Shown in pieces: positions 24,617 to 32,004 of a stretch of 41,753 nucleotides of DNA (position 1 is the first letter of the stretch; every line of letters begins with the position of its first letter). A program made the translations under genes and the position numbers. Under the pieces are notes generated by a model that had not been told where the DNA came from, searched no databases, and saw only the letters and a list, made by a program, of their open reading frames with translations. The DNA is from JBBDLF01 sp040879025 (GTDB taxonomy: Bacteria; Pseudomonadota; Gammaproteobacteria; Pseudomonadales; Pseudohongiellaceae): positions 1 through 41,753 of the forward strand of contig JBBDLF010000007.1 of NCBI GenBank assembly GCA_040879025.1, read 5' to 3'.

Positions 24617-25694
24617 TGTAGACTTGGGAAGCCGGAGTTACCCGATATTCATCGGTCGGGGGCTACTGGACCAGGCCGGTCTGCTTTCACCCTGCCTCAA
24701 CTCCCGAAAAATTCTGATCGTTACCAATGAGACTGTCGCACCTCTTTATCTGCACCAGCTGAGAGCAAATCTGGCGGATACTGAGTGTTATGATCTGGTA
24801 CTGCCTGACGGTGAGCAATTCAAAACTCTGGCAACCGTGGGTGCGATCTATGACAAACTGATGTCGCTGAAGTGTGATCGTGGCACCACGCTGATAGCCC
24901 TGGGTGGCGGAGTCATTGGTGATATTGCCGGGTTTGCCGCCGCCACTTACCAGCGGGGAGTGAATTATATCCAGATCCCGACCACTTTGTTGGCCCAGGT
25001 GGATTCCTCCGTGGGCGGCAAGACCGGTGTCAACCATCCGCAGGGAAAGAATATGATCGGGGCCTTCCATCAGCCGCGCTGTGTTGTAGTCGATATCAGC
25101 GTACTGGACAGCCTGCCGGTCAGGGAATTCCGCGCCGGCCTGGCTGAAGTGCTGAAATACGGCTTGATTCGTGATAGCGAATTTTTTGACTGGCTGGAAC
25201 AGCACAGGGACGGTATCGAGTCCCGAGACAGCAACCTGCTGGCCCAGGCCATCAAGGCCAGCTGCGAACAGAAGGCCGCCGTGGTCGCGCTCGACGAAAG
25301 GGAAAGCGGTGTGCGCGCATTACTGAATCTGGGTCACACGTTCGGACATGCCATTGAAACCGCCACCGGGTACGGTAACTGGCTGCACGGCGAGGCGGTG
25401 GCGACCGGGATGGTGATGGCGGCGGATATCTCCCGGCGCATGGGATGGCTGGAGGATGCAGACGCTGTTCGCGTCAAATCCGTCATTCGCGGCTTCGGAC
25501 TCCCTGTGACCCCGCCAGCGGAAATTGACGAAAGCATTTATCTGAATCTGATGTCGTCCGACAAAAAGGTGAGAGACGGAAAAATCCGGCTGGTTTTGCT
25601 GAAATCCATCGGCGAAGCTGTCATTGAAGAGAATGTGGATGCCGGGCTGCTCCGGGCAACCTTGAAAGCAGGAGAAGCCCTTTGCGAGAGTTGA
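24603..25694 (+). CDS. aroB: 3-dehydroquinate synthase
   Basis: Second step of the shikimate pathway: converts DAHP to 3-dehydroquinate, using NAD and a divalent metal. The 363-aa product starts MISVNVDLGSRSYPIFIGRGLL as in E. coli. Conserved blocks include DGEQFKT, GGGVIGDIAGFAAATYQRGV (NAD and phosphate binding), PTTLLAQVDSSVGGKTGVN and the metal-binding NLGHTFGHAIE and WLHGEAVATGM histidines. The ATG at 24603 overlaps the end of aroK, so translation is probably coupled. The frame is open upstream to 24546 but homology ends at 24603. Confidence 0.96.
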   Translation: MISVNVDLGSRSYPIFIGRGLLDQAGLLSPCLNSRKILIVTNETVAPLYLHQLRANLADTECYDLVLPDGEQFKTLATVGAIYDKLMSLKCDRGTTLIALGGGVIGDIAGFAAATYQRGVNYIQIPTTLLAQVDSSVGGKTGVNHPQGKNMIGAFHQPRCVVVDISVLDSLPVREFRAGLAEVLKYGLIRDSEFFDWLEQHRDGIESRDSNLLAQAIKASCEQKAAVVALDERESGVRALLNLGHTFGHAIETATGYGNWLHGEAVATGMVMAADISRRMGWLEDADAVRVKSVIRGFGLPVTPPAEIDESIYLNLMSSDKKVRDGKIRLVLLKSIGEAVIEENVDAGLLRATLKAGEALCES

Positions 25695-25700
25695 ATCACA

Positions 25701-27017
25701 ATGAGTGAATACCAGGACGCACCGGAACCTGAACTGGATCCATTCAGCGAGACGAATCAACCGGAACATTTTTTTGCCGGCGGCGGCCGCCGCGAGATTC
25801 TGGAGGAAATTCTCGACTGTCTGGGCGCCGGAGAAAATCTTCTTCTGGTTACCGGACCACTCGGCAGCGGTAAAAGCACACTGGCTCATTTCGTGATGAA
25901 AAGCCGCGGCGGCGGATCGGTAGGCGTGCGGGTTCAGTCCACCCTGTTCATGAATGAATCAGGTGTGTTGAACGAAATCTGCGCCGATCTCGGCCTGCCG
26001 ACAGACGCATCCGGTTCCACCGGCCAGGTCAAGCTCGAATTGCTGCGGTACGCAGGGGAGGTGAGAACGCGTGGCGGAACCCTGGTGTTGCTGATAGATG
26101 ACTCTCACGAACTGGGCAGCGAGGTGTTACAGGTGCTGCTTCACCTTGCTGGAGCAGACGCATCCGGTAATACCGGGATTCATCTTGTCCTGCTGGGCGA
26201 GAGTCAGCTCAACCACATGGTGTCCGGGCTGCTGCCGGATAGCGGTGAGACGATTGCGATCGGCAAAGATCCTGAGCCGGAAGTGTTCGAGTTGCAGCCA
26301 TTCAACCGTGACACCACGGCGGACTACCTCAGATTCAAGCTCGCCGGATATTCCACCGGCCCCATGCCCTTTGGCAAGCGCCTTGTTAGTGACATCCATG
26401 CCCGCGCCGGCGGGATACCCGGCGCCGTTAACCGGCTTGCCCGTGACACATTGCGGCAGCGTGATGAAGATCCGCTCTCCGGAACATTTCGGATTCCCAT
26501 GCCGTATGTTGCTGCGGCGGGCGCGTTGAGCGTCGCGCTTCTTGCCGCCATTTTTCTTTTCGATGGAAGCCCGGGACCGGAGATCACTGGGGAAACAGGG
26601 CGGATACAGGTGCCTCTGGATACAGGAAGCCGGAATCCGCCCACTCCGGTAATCGCATCGCGGGAGTCTCCGCCGGTGTCTGAGGCCGCGGCTGCAGACA
26701 ACGCGCCGACTCCGGATTCTCCCGAGGGGGAGGCCAGGTTGCTGGCGATGAACCCGGAGCATTTCGCCTTGCAGATTCTGGGTACGTTTTCGGAGAGCGG
26801 TGTCCGGGATTTTGTTTCCGCCCGGACCGGCGCCGCTGAATATTCCTGGTTCGAAACGCGATACCAGAGTCGTCCGTGGTTTGTGGTCGTCTATGGCGAT
26901 TTTCCCACTCGGGAAGCCGCCGTGTCGGCAGCGGCAGGTCTTCCCCTGGAAGTTCGTGAACTGCAACCATGGGCGCGACCGTTGGCAGGGATTCAGCACG
27001 ACATCAAATCACGTTAG
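25701..27017 (+). CDS. DamX-like protein: ATPase domain, transmembrane helix, SPOR domain
   Basis: A 438-aa membrane protein located where pseudomonads carry a damX-like gene after aroB. The cytoplasmic N-terminal part is an AAA/ExeA-like ATPase with Walker A TGPLGSGKST (51-60) and Walker B LVLLIDD (128-134). A transmembrane helix follows near 268-289 (YVAAAGALSVALLAAIFLF), then a Pro/Ala/Glu-rich periplasmic linker and a C-terminal SPOR domain (about 345-425, FALQILGTFSESGVRDF and WFVVVYGDFPTREAA). SPOR targets septal glycan; the ATPase may be an assembly switch, which is inference. E. coli DamX has no complete ATPase motifs as far as I recall, so the name is by position. Starts 6 bp after aroB. 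Confidence 0.9.
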   Translation: MSEYQDAPEPELDPFSETNQPEHFFAGGGRREILEEILDCLGAGENLLLVTGPLGSGKSTLAHFVMKSRGGGSVGVRVQSTLFMNESGVLNEICADLGLPTDASGSTGQVKLELLRYAGEVRTRGGTLVLLIDDSHELGSEVLQVLLHLAGADASGNTGIHLVLLGESQLNHMVSGLLPDSGETIAIGKDPEPEVFELQPFNRDTTADYLRFKLAGYSTGPMPFGKRLVSDIHARAGGIPGAVNRLARDTLRQRDEDPLSGTFRIPMPYVAAAGALSVALLAAIFLFDGSPGPEITGETGRIQVPLDTGSRNPPTPVIASRESPPVSEAAAADNAPTPDSPEGEARLLAMNPEHFALQILGTFSESGVRDFVSARTGAAEYSWFETRYQSRPWFVVVYGDFPTREAAVSAAAGLPLEVRELQPWARPLAGIQHDIKSR

Positions 27018-27094
27018 TGTCCTGTCCCATCAATTCGCGTCATTTCAGAGTCCCGCTGTGCCGCCAGTACAAGGCGCGTCCCGCCGTCGAAAGT

Positions 27095-27123
27095 TTGTTC
27101 CCATTCCGGGCAGAATGTAGAAT
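27095..27123 (+). promoter_or_regulatory. Promoter of hemE
   Basis: TTGTTC (27095-27100), 17-bp spacer, TAGAAT (27118-27123) directly preceded by TG. Predicted start near 27130, about 30 bases before the hemE GTG. Confidence 0.6.
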
Positions 27124-27158
27124 CTGCCGATTCCCATCACCAAGTTAAGGAACCGCCA

Positions 27159-28220
27159 GTGAATTCTCTCAAGAACGACCGTCTGTTGCGTACGCTGGCA
27201 GGCCAGACCGTGGACGCTACCCCGGTCTGGATGATGCGTCAGGCGGGCCGGTATCTGCCGGAATACCGTGACGTCCGCGCCCAGGCGGGGGATTTCATGA
27301 CGCTGTGCAAGACTCCGCGACTGGCCTGTGAAGTCACGCTGCAACCCCTCCGCCGGTACCCATTCGATGCCGCGATCCTGTTTTCCGACATACTGACGAT
27401 TCCGGACGCGATGGGTCAGGGTTTGTACTTTGTTGAAGGGGAAGGCCCGCGTTTCCGCAAAACGGTGCGAAGCGAGAGTGACGTGGAGCAGCTTATTGAT
27501 CTCGACGTTCGACGCGATCTCGGTTATGTCATGGACGCGGTTTCCCTGATCCGTAAGGAATTGAACGGCTCGGTGCCGCTGATCGGTTTCTCCGGCAGCC
27601 CCTGGACACTGGCAACCTATATGGTGGAAGGCGGAAGCAGCCGCGATTTTCGTCAGGCCAAGCAGTTTCTTTACGATCAGCCCGCGGTAATGCATCAATT
27701 GCTGGACAGGCTCGTCCGAGCAGTTCTTGCCTATCTGAATGCACAAATAGAGGCGGGCGCACAGGTGGTCCAGATTTTCGATACCTGGGGCGGGGCGTTA
27801 TCTACCGCCGCATACCGCGAATTCTCCCTGGCCTATATGAAACGCGTAGTGGACGGGCTGCATCGGGAGCACGAAGGGCGTCGGGTGCCGGTGATACTTT
27901 TCACCAAGAACGGGGGGTTGTGGCTGGAAGAAATTGCCGCGGCGGGCTGCGATTGCATCGGCCTCGACTGGACAGTGGACATTGGTAGCGCGCGCCGGCG
28001 GGTCGGTAGCAAGGCATTGCAGGGAAATATGGATCCCGCCATTCTTTATGCCTCAAAAGAGGCTATCCGCCGGGAGGTGGGTAACATACTGGCACGCTAC
28101 GGCCCCGGAAGCGGTCATGTATTCAATCTGGGCCACGGCATCACACCCGAGGTCAACCCGGAGCGGGTGGCGGTATTTGTAGAGGCCGTGCATGAACTCT
28201 CGCGACAATATCATGGATAA
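27159..28220 (+). CDS. hemE: Uroporphyrinogen decarboxylase
   Basis: Decarboxylates uroporphyrinogen III to coproporphyrinogen III in haem synthesis; a cofactor-free TIM barrel. The signature MRQAGRYLPEYR is at residues 26-37 and contains the substrate-binding Arg residues. The second signature region GFSGSPWTLATYMVEGG and the conserved FDTWGGAL block follow. Length is 353 aa. GTG at 27159 has AAGGA seven bases upstream. In pseudomonads I recall gltB-gltD between the damX-like gene and hemE; they are missing here. folK begins 11 bp downstream. Confidence 0.97.
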   Translation: MNSLKNDRLLRTLAGQTVDATPVWMMRQAGRYLPEYRDVRAQAGDFMTLCKTPRLACEVTLQPLRRYPFDAAILFSDILTIPDAMGQGLYFVEGEGPRFRKTVRSESDVEQLIDLDVRRDLGYVMDAVSLIRKELNGSVPLIGFSGSPWTLATYMVEGGSSRDFRQAKQFLYDQPAVMHQLLDRLVRAVLAYLNAQIEAGAQVVQIFDTWGGALSTAAYREFSLAYMKRVVDGLHREHEGRRVPVILFTKNGGLWLEEIAAAGCDCIGLDWTVDIGSARRRVGSKALQGNMDPAILYASKEAIRREVGNILARYGPGSGHVFNLGHGITPEVNPERVAVFVEAVHELSRQYHG

Positions 28221-28231
28221 ATGACCCGAAA

Positions 28232-28777
28232 GTGGACCAGCCGTCTATCAGAGATGCCGCCATCGTGGCAATCGGGTCCAATCTGCCATCGCCGTATGGT
28301 GATGCGAAAGCCACCGTGCGCCGTGCGATGACCGAACTGGACACGCTCAGCCGGCAACGTGCATTGCGGTCTTCACTGTGGCGTACCCAACCCGTTGACT
28401 GTCCTCCAGATACCCGGGACTTCGTCAATGCCGTCGTCGCCCTGTATCCGTTCCCCGATGAAACCCCGGAAACCCTCCTTGAAAAACTTCTGGCGCTGGA
28501 GTCGGAGTTCGGCCGGCGGCGCAGTGGAGCAAATAATGAAGCCCGTCCTCTCGATCTGGATCTGATCACCTTCGCCGAACGCCGGGTCAATTCAGCCTCT
28601 TTGGTGGTGCCCCATCCACGAGCCCATGAGCGCGGTTTTGTTCTTCTACCGCTGGCCGAAATTGCACCGGATCTGGTGTTGCCGAATCAGACCGCGACAG
28701 TCGCGGAACTGGCGCGCCGGGTAAGCGGATCCTGGCCAGCGGACAGACGGATTGGGGACCGCTGTCAACCGCTGTAG
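28232..28777 (+). CDS. folK: 2-amino-4-hydroxy-6-hydroxymethyldihydropteridine pyrophosphokinase
   Basis: HPPK transfers pyrophosphate from ATP to the folate pterin precursor. The 181-aa protein starts with VAIGSNLPSPYGDAKATVRRAM (substrate-binding GSN). Other family blocks are SSLWRTQPVDCPPDTRDFVNAVV, the metal-binding RPLDLDLITF (Asp pair) and VPHPRAHERGFVLLPLAEI. The start is GTG at 28232 with a poor ribosome binding site, perhaps coupled to the hemE stop 11 bp upstream. folK normally sits with pcnB or panBC, so the hemE-folK pair is an unusual neighbourhood. Confidence 0.95.
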   Translation: MDQPSIRDAAIVAIGSNLPSPYGDAKATVRRAMTELDTLSRQRALRSSLWRTQPVDCPPDTRDFVNAVVALYPFPDETPETLLEKLLALESEFGRRRSGANNEARPLDLDLITFAERRVNSASLVVPHPRAHERGFVLLPLAEIAPDLVLPNQTATVAELARRVSGSWPADRRIGDRCQPL

Positions 28778-28855
28778 GGTTGCGTTTACAGTGTCACGGG
28801 CAGTGTTTCACAAGATCAAAAAACAACCAAAAAACGCGAACTGGGGATGCATTTC

Positions 28856-28884
28856 TTGCCGATGGGGTGTTAGACTTATTAAAT
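28856..28884 (+). promoter_or_regulatory. Possible promoter of the outer-membrane protein gene
   Basis: TTGCCG (28856-28861), 17-bp spacer, TTAAAT (28879-28884). It lies in the 181-bp gap after folK. The region also contains A-runs (28818-28835) of unknown role. The -10 is imperfect. Confidence 0.35.
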
Positions 28885-28958
28885 GTGACATGTGTATTTC
28901 TTGGCAGATACCTGGCACAAGGCAGCACTAACAAGAAAGTGATTTACAGGGATAGCTG

Positions 28959-29873
28959 GTGCAAATGACCCACAAATCTTTCAGCCGGCCTTTTTCTCGC
29001 GGTCTCGCCCTGCTGGTAGCTGTATGGCTCCCGGTCACCGCTGTGGCGCAATCATCAGTCGACCTGCCCGTCAGTCAGTCGGGTTTTGTTGTGCCCGGAG
29101 ATACCCTGACCAATTCCCCGCCCCTGTTCAGCGTACAGCGCAGTTTCGAATCCAGTGAGCTTGGCGGAATGGCGGTGGATGCCAGCAATCTCAATCTGGG
29201 ATTGACACTATCACCCCTGGAAGGCCTCAGCGTACGTGCTGATGCCTGGAAGGCGGAATCCGAGCAGGCCGCCAATGGGCTTGCTATGCCGGAGTCGGGC
29301 TGGCATGACGGCTTGTCCCGTTTGTATCTGGGTGAGTCCGGTTCAGAAGCTGTGCTGGAAAACTCTTTCCTCAAGCCGGCAAGGGAAAGTAACGGCTTCG
29401 ACCTCGGCGCCGCCTATATTTGGGACACCGACAGTTTCGGTCAGTTCACGCTCAGTACGCGTGCTTCCTATGTCTACGATTTCCGTCAGAACGGTAATAC
29501 TACCTTGCTGGAACTGAGCCCTGTGTCGGACGTTGACGCGGATTTTCTCGCAAGCCCCGAGTTACAGGGCACCCTGACGCTGAGTTGGCAATTCGGTAAC
29601 CATACCGCCAGTGCGATCACCAATCACTTTGACTCTTTCAAGGAAATCAGCGAACTGGATATCGATGAGATTAATGAACTGGTGGACAACATCACCACGG
29701 TGGATCTGCAGTACGGCTACAGCCTGAAGGCCGGCAAATCTGATCAGGCGATTTTCTCATTCGGCATCCGCAACATCTTCGATAAAAAGGCGACGCAGAT
29801 ACTAAACCGCGACAGCCGCATACTTGATCAGAACGGACGAGTCGCCTACGGCTCAATCAAATACCAGTTCTGA
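28959..29873 (+). CDS. Small outer-membrane beta-barrel protein, TonB-dependent-receptor-like C-terminus without plug
   Basis: A 304-aa exported protein of unknown function. Residues 1-30 are a signal peptide (GLALLVAVWLPVTAVA, cleavage AVA-Q). The rest alternates like beta strands and ends IKYQF with a terminal Phe, a typical outer-membrane assembly signal. The last 100 or so residues (TASAITNHFDSFKEI, VDLQYGYSLKAG, FSFGIRNIFDKKATQIL, GRVAYGSIKYQF) closely resemble the C-terminal strands of large TonB-dependent receptors. There is no plug domain or evident TonB box, and the barrel is far too short for a full receptor. GTG at 28959 fits AGGGA spacing; ATG at 28965 is possible. It may be a shortened receptor derivative; no frameshift is visible inside it. 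Confidence 0.7.
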   Translation: MQMTHKSFSRPFSRGLALLVAVWLPVTAVAQSSVDLPVSQSGFVVPGDTLTNSPPLFSVQRSFESSELGGMAVDASNLNLGLTLSPLEGLSVRADAWKAESEQAANGLAMPESGWHDGLSRLYLGESGSEAVLENSFLKPARESNGFDLGAAYIWDTDSFGQFTLSTRASYVYDFRQNGNTTLLELSPVSDVDADFLASPELQGTLTLSWQFGNHTASAITNHFDSFKEISELDIDEINELVDNITTVDLQYGYSLKAGKSDQAIFSFGIRNIFDKKATQILNRDSRILDQNGRVAYGSIKYQF

Positions 29874-29892
29874 CACCTTCCTGTTGTTCGAG

Positions 29893-29935
29893 GGCTGACA
29901 ATCAGCCAAAAAAAACCCCGGAATCCCCGGGGTTT
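29893..29935. terminator. Bidirectional terminator between the outer-membrane protein gene and comF
   Basis: A 9-bp stem AAACCCCGG (29913-29921) / CCGGGGTTT (29927-29935) with a 5-base loop. Read leftward it is followed by eight Ts (complement of A-run 29908-29915), a strong terminator for comF transcripts; read rightward it gives a shorter T-run for the upstream gene. A second perfect hairpin GGCTGA/TCAGCC (29893-29898, 29902-29907) abuts the A-run. A third, weaker one (GGGTGT/ACACCC, 29956-29978) lies just beyond. Confidence 0.85.
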
Positions 29936-30078
29936 AACTGGTCTGCTCTTGGAAAGGGTGTACATTTTCTGAACACCCGGTTGTCTCCAACGGTTTAAAT
30001 TATACGGGCTCGCCAGTGAGAAACTGTTAGCCGTATCACAACACGTCGTCTCTAGCGCCCGGGTTTGCGTGACGCGGA

Positions 30079-30822
30079 TCACAGTTTGCCAGGCGCGCGG
30101 GCGAGGGCCCAGATATCGATGCTGTCCACACCGACCGCCCGCAGGGTTTCCGCCAGCGCAATGACCGTGGATCCGGTTGTGACAACATCGTCGATTACGG
30201 CGACGGATTCAATGCCGTGGAATTTTTCAGAACTTGTGATGGAAAAGGCGTCCCGCAGATTGTGACGTCGATCTGCACCTGTCAGCGAGCTCTGCGCCGC
30301 GGTGTGGCGTATTCGTTCGACATAACGATGGCCAACGGGAATGGCGCAGTCCCTTGAAACTGTTTTGGCGAGTTCAGCCGCCTGATTGAAACCCCGTTCC
30401 TGCAGTCGTGTACGGTGCAGGGGAACAGGTATGAGCCGCTGTGGACGTTGATCCGGATTTGCGGAGTAGTGGTCCCTCATCGTCGTGGACAGCAATTTGG
30501 CGAGCACATACCCTTCCGCAAAGCGGCCATGGAACTTGTAGGCGGCTATCAGCTCCCTCAATGGCGAGCGGTAATGGAAAATTCCACGACAACGCCGGAA
30601 CGGCGGGGGCTCCCTGAGACAGCCACCGCAAACCCCGGACGCCTGTTGAAGTACAGCCCCGCACAAGCTGCAACATACGCCCACTCTCGGTAACTCGGCA
30701 TGACACCGGGAGCACAGGGGAATGCGCTGTCGATCAAATCTGCCGCAGATGACGCAGCAACCGGGAATGGATACCATTGAGAACAGTTTGTTAACTGTCG
30801 ATCTAACTTGGGTTGACAGCAT
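30079..30822 (-). CDS. comF: ComF family phosphoribosyltransferase-like protein
   Basis: ComF/GntX family, linked to natural DNA uptake in some bacteria. The 247-aa protein has an N-terminal zinc-ribbon region with many cysteines (C22, C23, C26 in GCCVICG; C37 and C40 in LCSRC; C50, C51, C54; C65 and C68) and a C-terminal type I phosphoribosyltransferase domain with the PRPP motif VAVIDDVVTTGSTV. ERGFNQAAELAK is a conserved family stretch. The ATG at 30822 lacks a strong ribosome binding site; an ATG at 30777 would drop 15 residues. It is divergent from bioB, and the first codons overlap the bioB promoter and a BirA-like dyad. With the pilus genes it hints at competence, which is inference. 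Confidence 0.93.
   Translation of the reverse strand: MLSTQVRSTVNKLFSMVSIPGCCVICGRFDRQRIPLCSRCHAELPRVGVCCSLCGAVLQQASGVCGGCLREPPPFRRCRGIFHYRSPLRELIAAYKFHGRFAEGYVLAKLLSTTMRDHYSANPDQRPQRLIPVPLHRTRLQERGFNQAAELAKTVSRDCAIPVGHRYVERIRHTAAQSSLTGADRRHNLRDAFSITSSEKFHGIESVAVIDDVVTTGSTVIALAETLRAVGVDSIDIWALARAPGKL
30788..30819. promoter_or_regulatory. BirA-like operator over the bioB promoter
   Basis: TTGTTAACT (30788-30796) and GGTTGACAG (30811-30819) form an imperfect dyad with 14 bp between. The biotin operator consensus as I know it has half-sites TTGTAAACC and GGTTTACAA about 14-16 bp apart, so each half matches seven of nine. The right half contains the -35 of bioB, where a repressor would block RNA polymerase. 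The site also lies in the first codons of comF. Confidence 0.5.
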
Positions 30823-30840
30823 GAGTCGTCCACTTACAAT
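30813..30840 (+). promoter_or_regulatory. Strong sigma-70 promoter of bioB
   Basis: A perfect -35 TTGACA (30813-30818), 16-bp spacer and TACAAT (30835-30840). Predicted transcription start near 30847, leaving about 70 bases before the bioB ATG, which has an ACAGGAAACA ribosome binding site. Confidence 0.75.
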
Positions 30841-30915
30841 ACATGAGTTCTTTGTTCACCGCGTGATCGTACAGTAAGCGTAGTCCATGGGCAGACCAAT
30901 GACAGGAAACAGCCA

Positions 30916-31950
30916 ATGCAACAGATAAGTGTTCCGGCACGTCACAACTGGTCCAGGGAAGAAATTGGCGAACTGTTTGCATTGCCCTTCATGGATCTGG
31001 TCTATCGGGCGCAGTCGGTACACCGGTCCTGCTTCGATCCCAATCGCGTGCAAATGAGTACACTGTTGTCGATTAAAACCGGCGGGTGTCCCGAAGACTG
31101 CAAGTACTGTCCGCAAAGCGGACACTACAACACCGGGCTGGAAAACGAAAAACTGCTGGACCTGGATACCGTCGTCTCACGCGCCGAGGCGGCGAAAGAC
31201 GCAGGTGCTACAAGGTTCTGCATGGGCGCCGCCTGGAAGCATCCCAGTGACAAGGATTTTCCAGCGGTGCTGGCCATGGTCCGCGCGGTGGCCGGCCTGG
31301 GTATGGAAACCTGCATGACGCTGGGTGCCCTGTCCCCGAAACAGGCCGGCGACCTGGCGGGTGCGGGTCTGGACTACTATAACCATAACCTCGATACCTC
31401 ACCGGAGTATTACGGCCGAATCATCAGTACCCGAACCTTTCAGAACAGGCTGGATACGCTCGCTCACGTGCGACAGGCCGGCATGAAAGTCTGCTGCGGC
31501 GGAATACTGGGTATGGGTGAGGAAACCGAAGATCGCATCGGACTGATTCAGCAGTTGGCCAATTTGCCGGAGCATCCGGAAAGTGTGCCCATCAACATGC
31601 TGGTGCGGGTAAAAGGCACCCCCCTGGAAGACGTTGACGTGCTTGATCCCGTCGAATTTGTCCGTACTATCGCGGTAGCCCGAATCGTCATGCCACACTC
31701 CTATGTCCGTCTGTCCGCCGGACGCCAGCAGATGAGTGAGGAGACGCAGGCCCTGTGCTTTCTCGCCGGCGCCAATTCGGTATTTTACGGCGAAAAGCTG
31801 TTGACCACCCCGTTGCCTCAGGAAAAGGCCGATCTGAATCTATTCTCCCGACTGGGAATGCGACCTGAAACGCTTCTGGATCAATCGGAAAAGGAATCCC
31901 CCCTCATGAATGGCAATTCTGATCCAGCCCTGTACTATAATGTGATGTAG
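30916..31950 (+). CDS. bioB: Biotin synthase
   Basis: A radical-SAM enzyme that inserts sulfur into dethiobiotin. The CxxxCxxC motif for the 4Fe-4S cluster is at C58, C62 and C65 (GGCPEDCKYCPQSGHY). The 2Fe-2S ligands are in the later conserved blocks (CMGAAW, ETCMTLG, KVCCGGILGMGE) with RLSAGRQ supplying the Arg ligand. The 344-aa length is normal. It has a lacZ-like AGGAAAC ribosome binding site. The usual downstream bioF-bioH-bioC-bioD genes are absent; an acyl-CoA dehydrogenase gene follows after 54 bp. Confidence 0.97.
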   Translation: MQQISVPARHNWSREEIGELFALPFMDLVYRAQSVHRSCFDPNRVQMSTLLSIKTGGCPEDCKYCPQSGHYNTGLENEKLLDLDTVVSRAEAAKDAGATRFCMGAAWKHPSDKDFPAVLAMVRAVAGLGMETCMTLGALSPKQAGDLAGAGLDYYNHNLDTSPEYYGRIISTRTFQNRLDTLAHVRQAGMKVCCGGILGMGEETEDRIGLIQQLANLPEHPESVPINMLVRVKGTPLEDVDVLDPVEFVRTIAVARIVMPHSYVRLSAGRQQMSEETQALCFLAGANSVFYGEKLLTTPLPQEKADLNLFSRLGMRPETLLDQSEKESPLMNGNSDPALYYNVM

Positions 31951-32004
31951 TCAAGCTCCAACGCCCCGGTGCTGGTTCCATGAGCGCCTGTTACGGACAA
32001 TCAC

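Noticed and set aside
28881..28899. CRP binding site upstream of the outer-membrane protein
   Set aside because: AAATGTGA resembles one half-site but the second half is not its inverted complement.
28780..28968. A 62-residue open frame between folK and the outer-membrane protein
   Set aside because: No ribosome binding site or recognisable protein, and it spans the likely promoter of the next gene.
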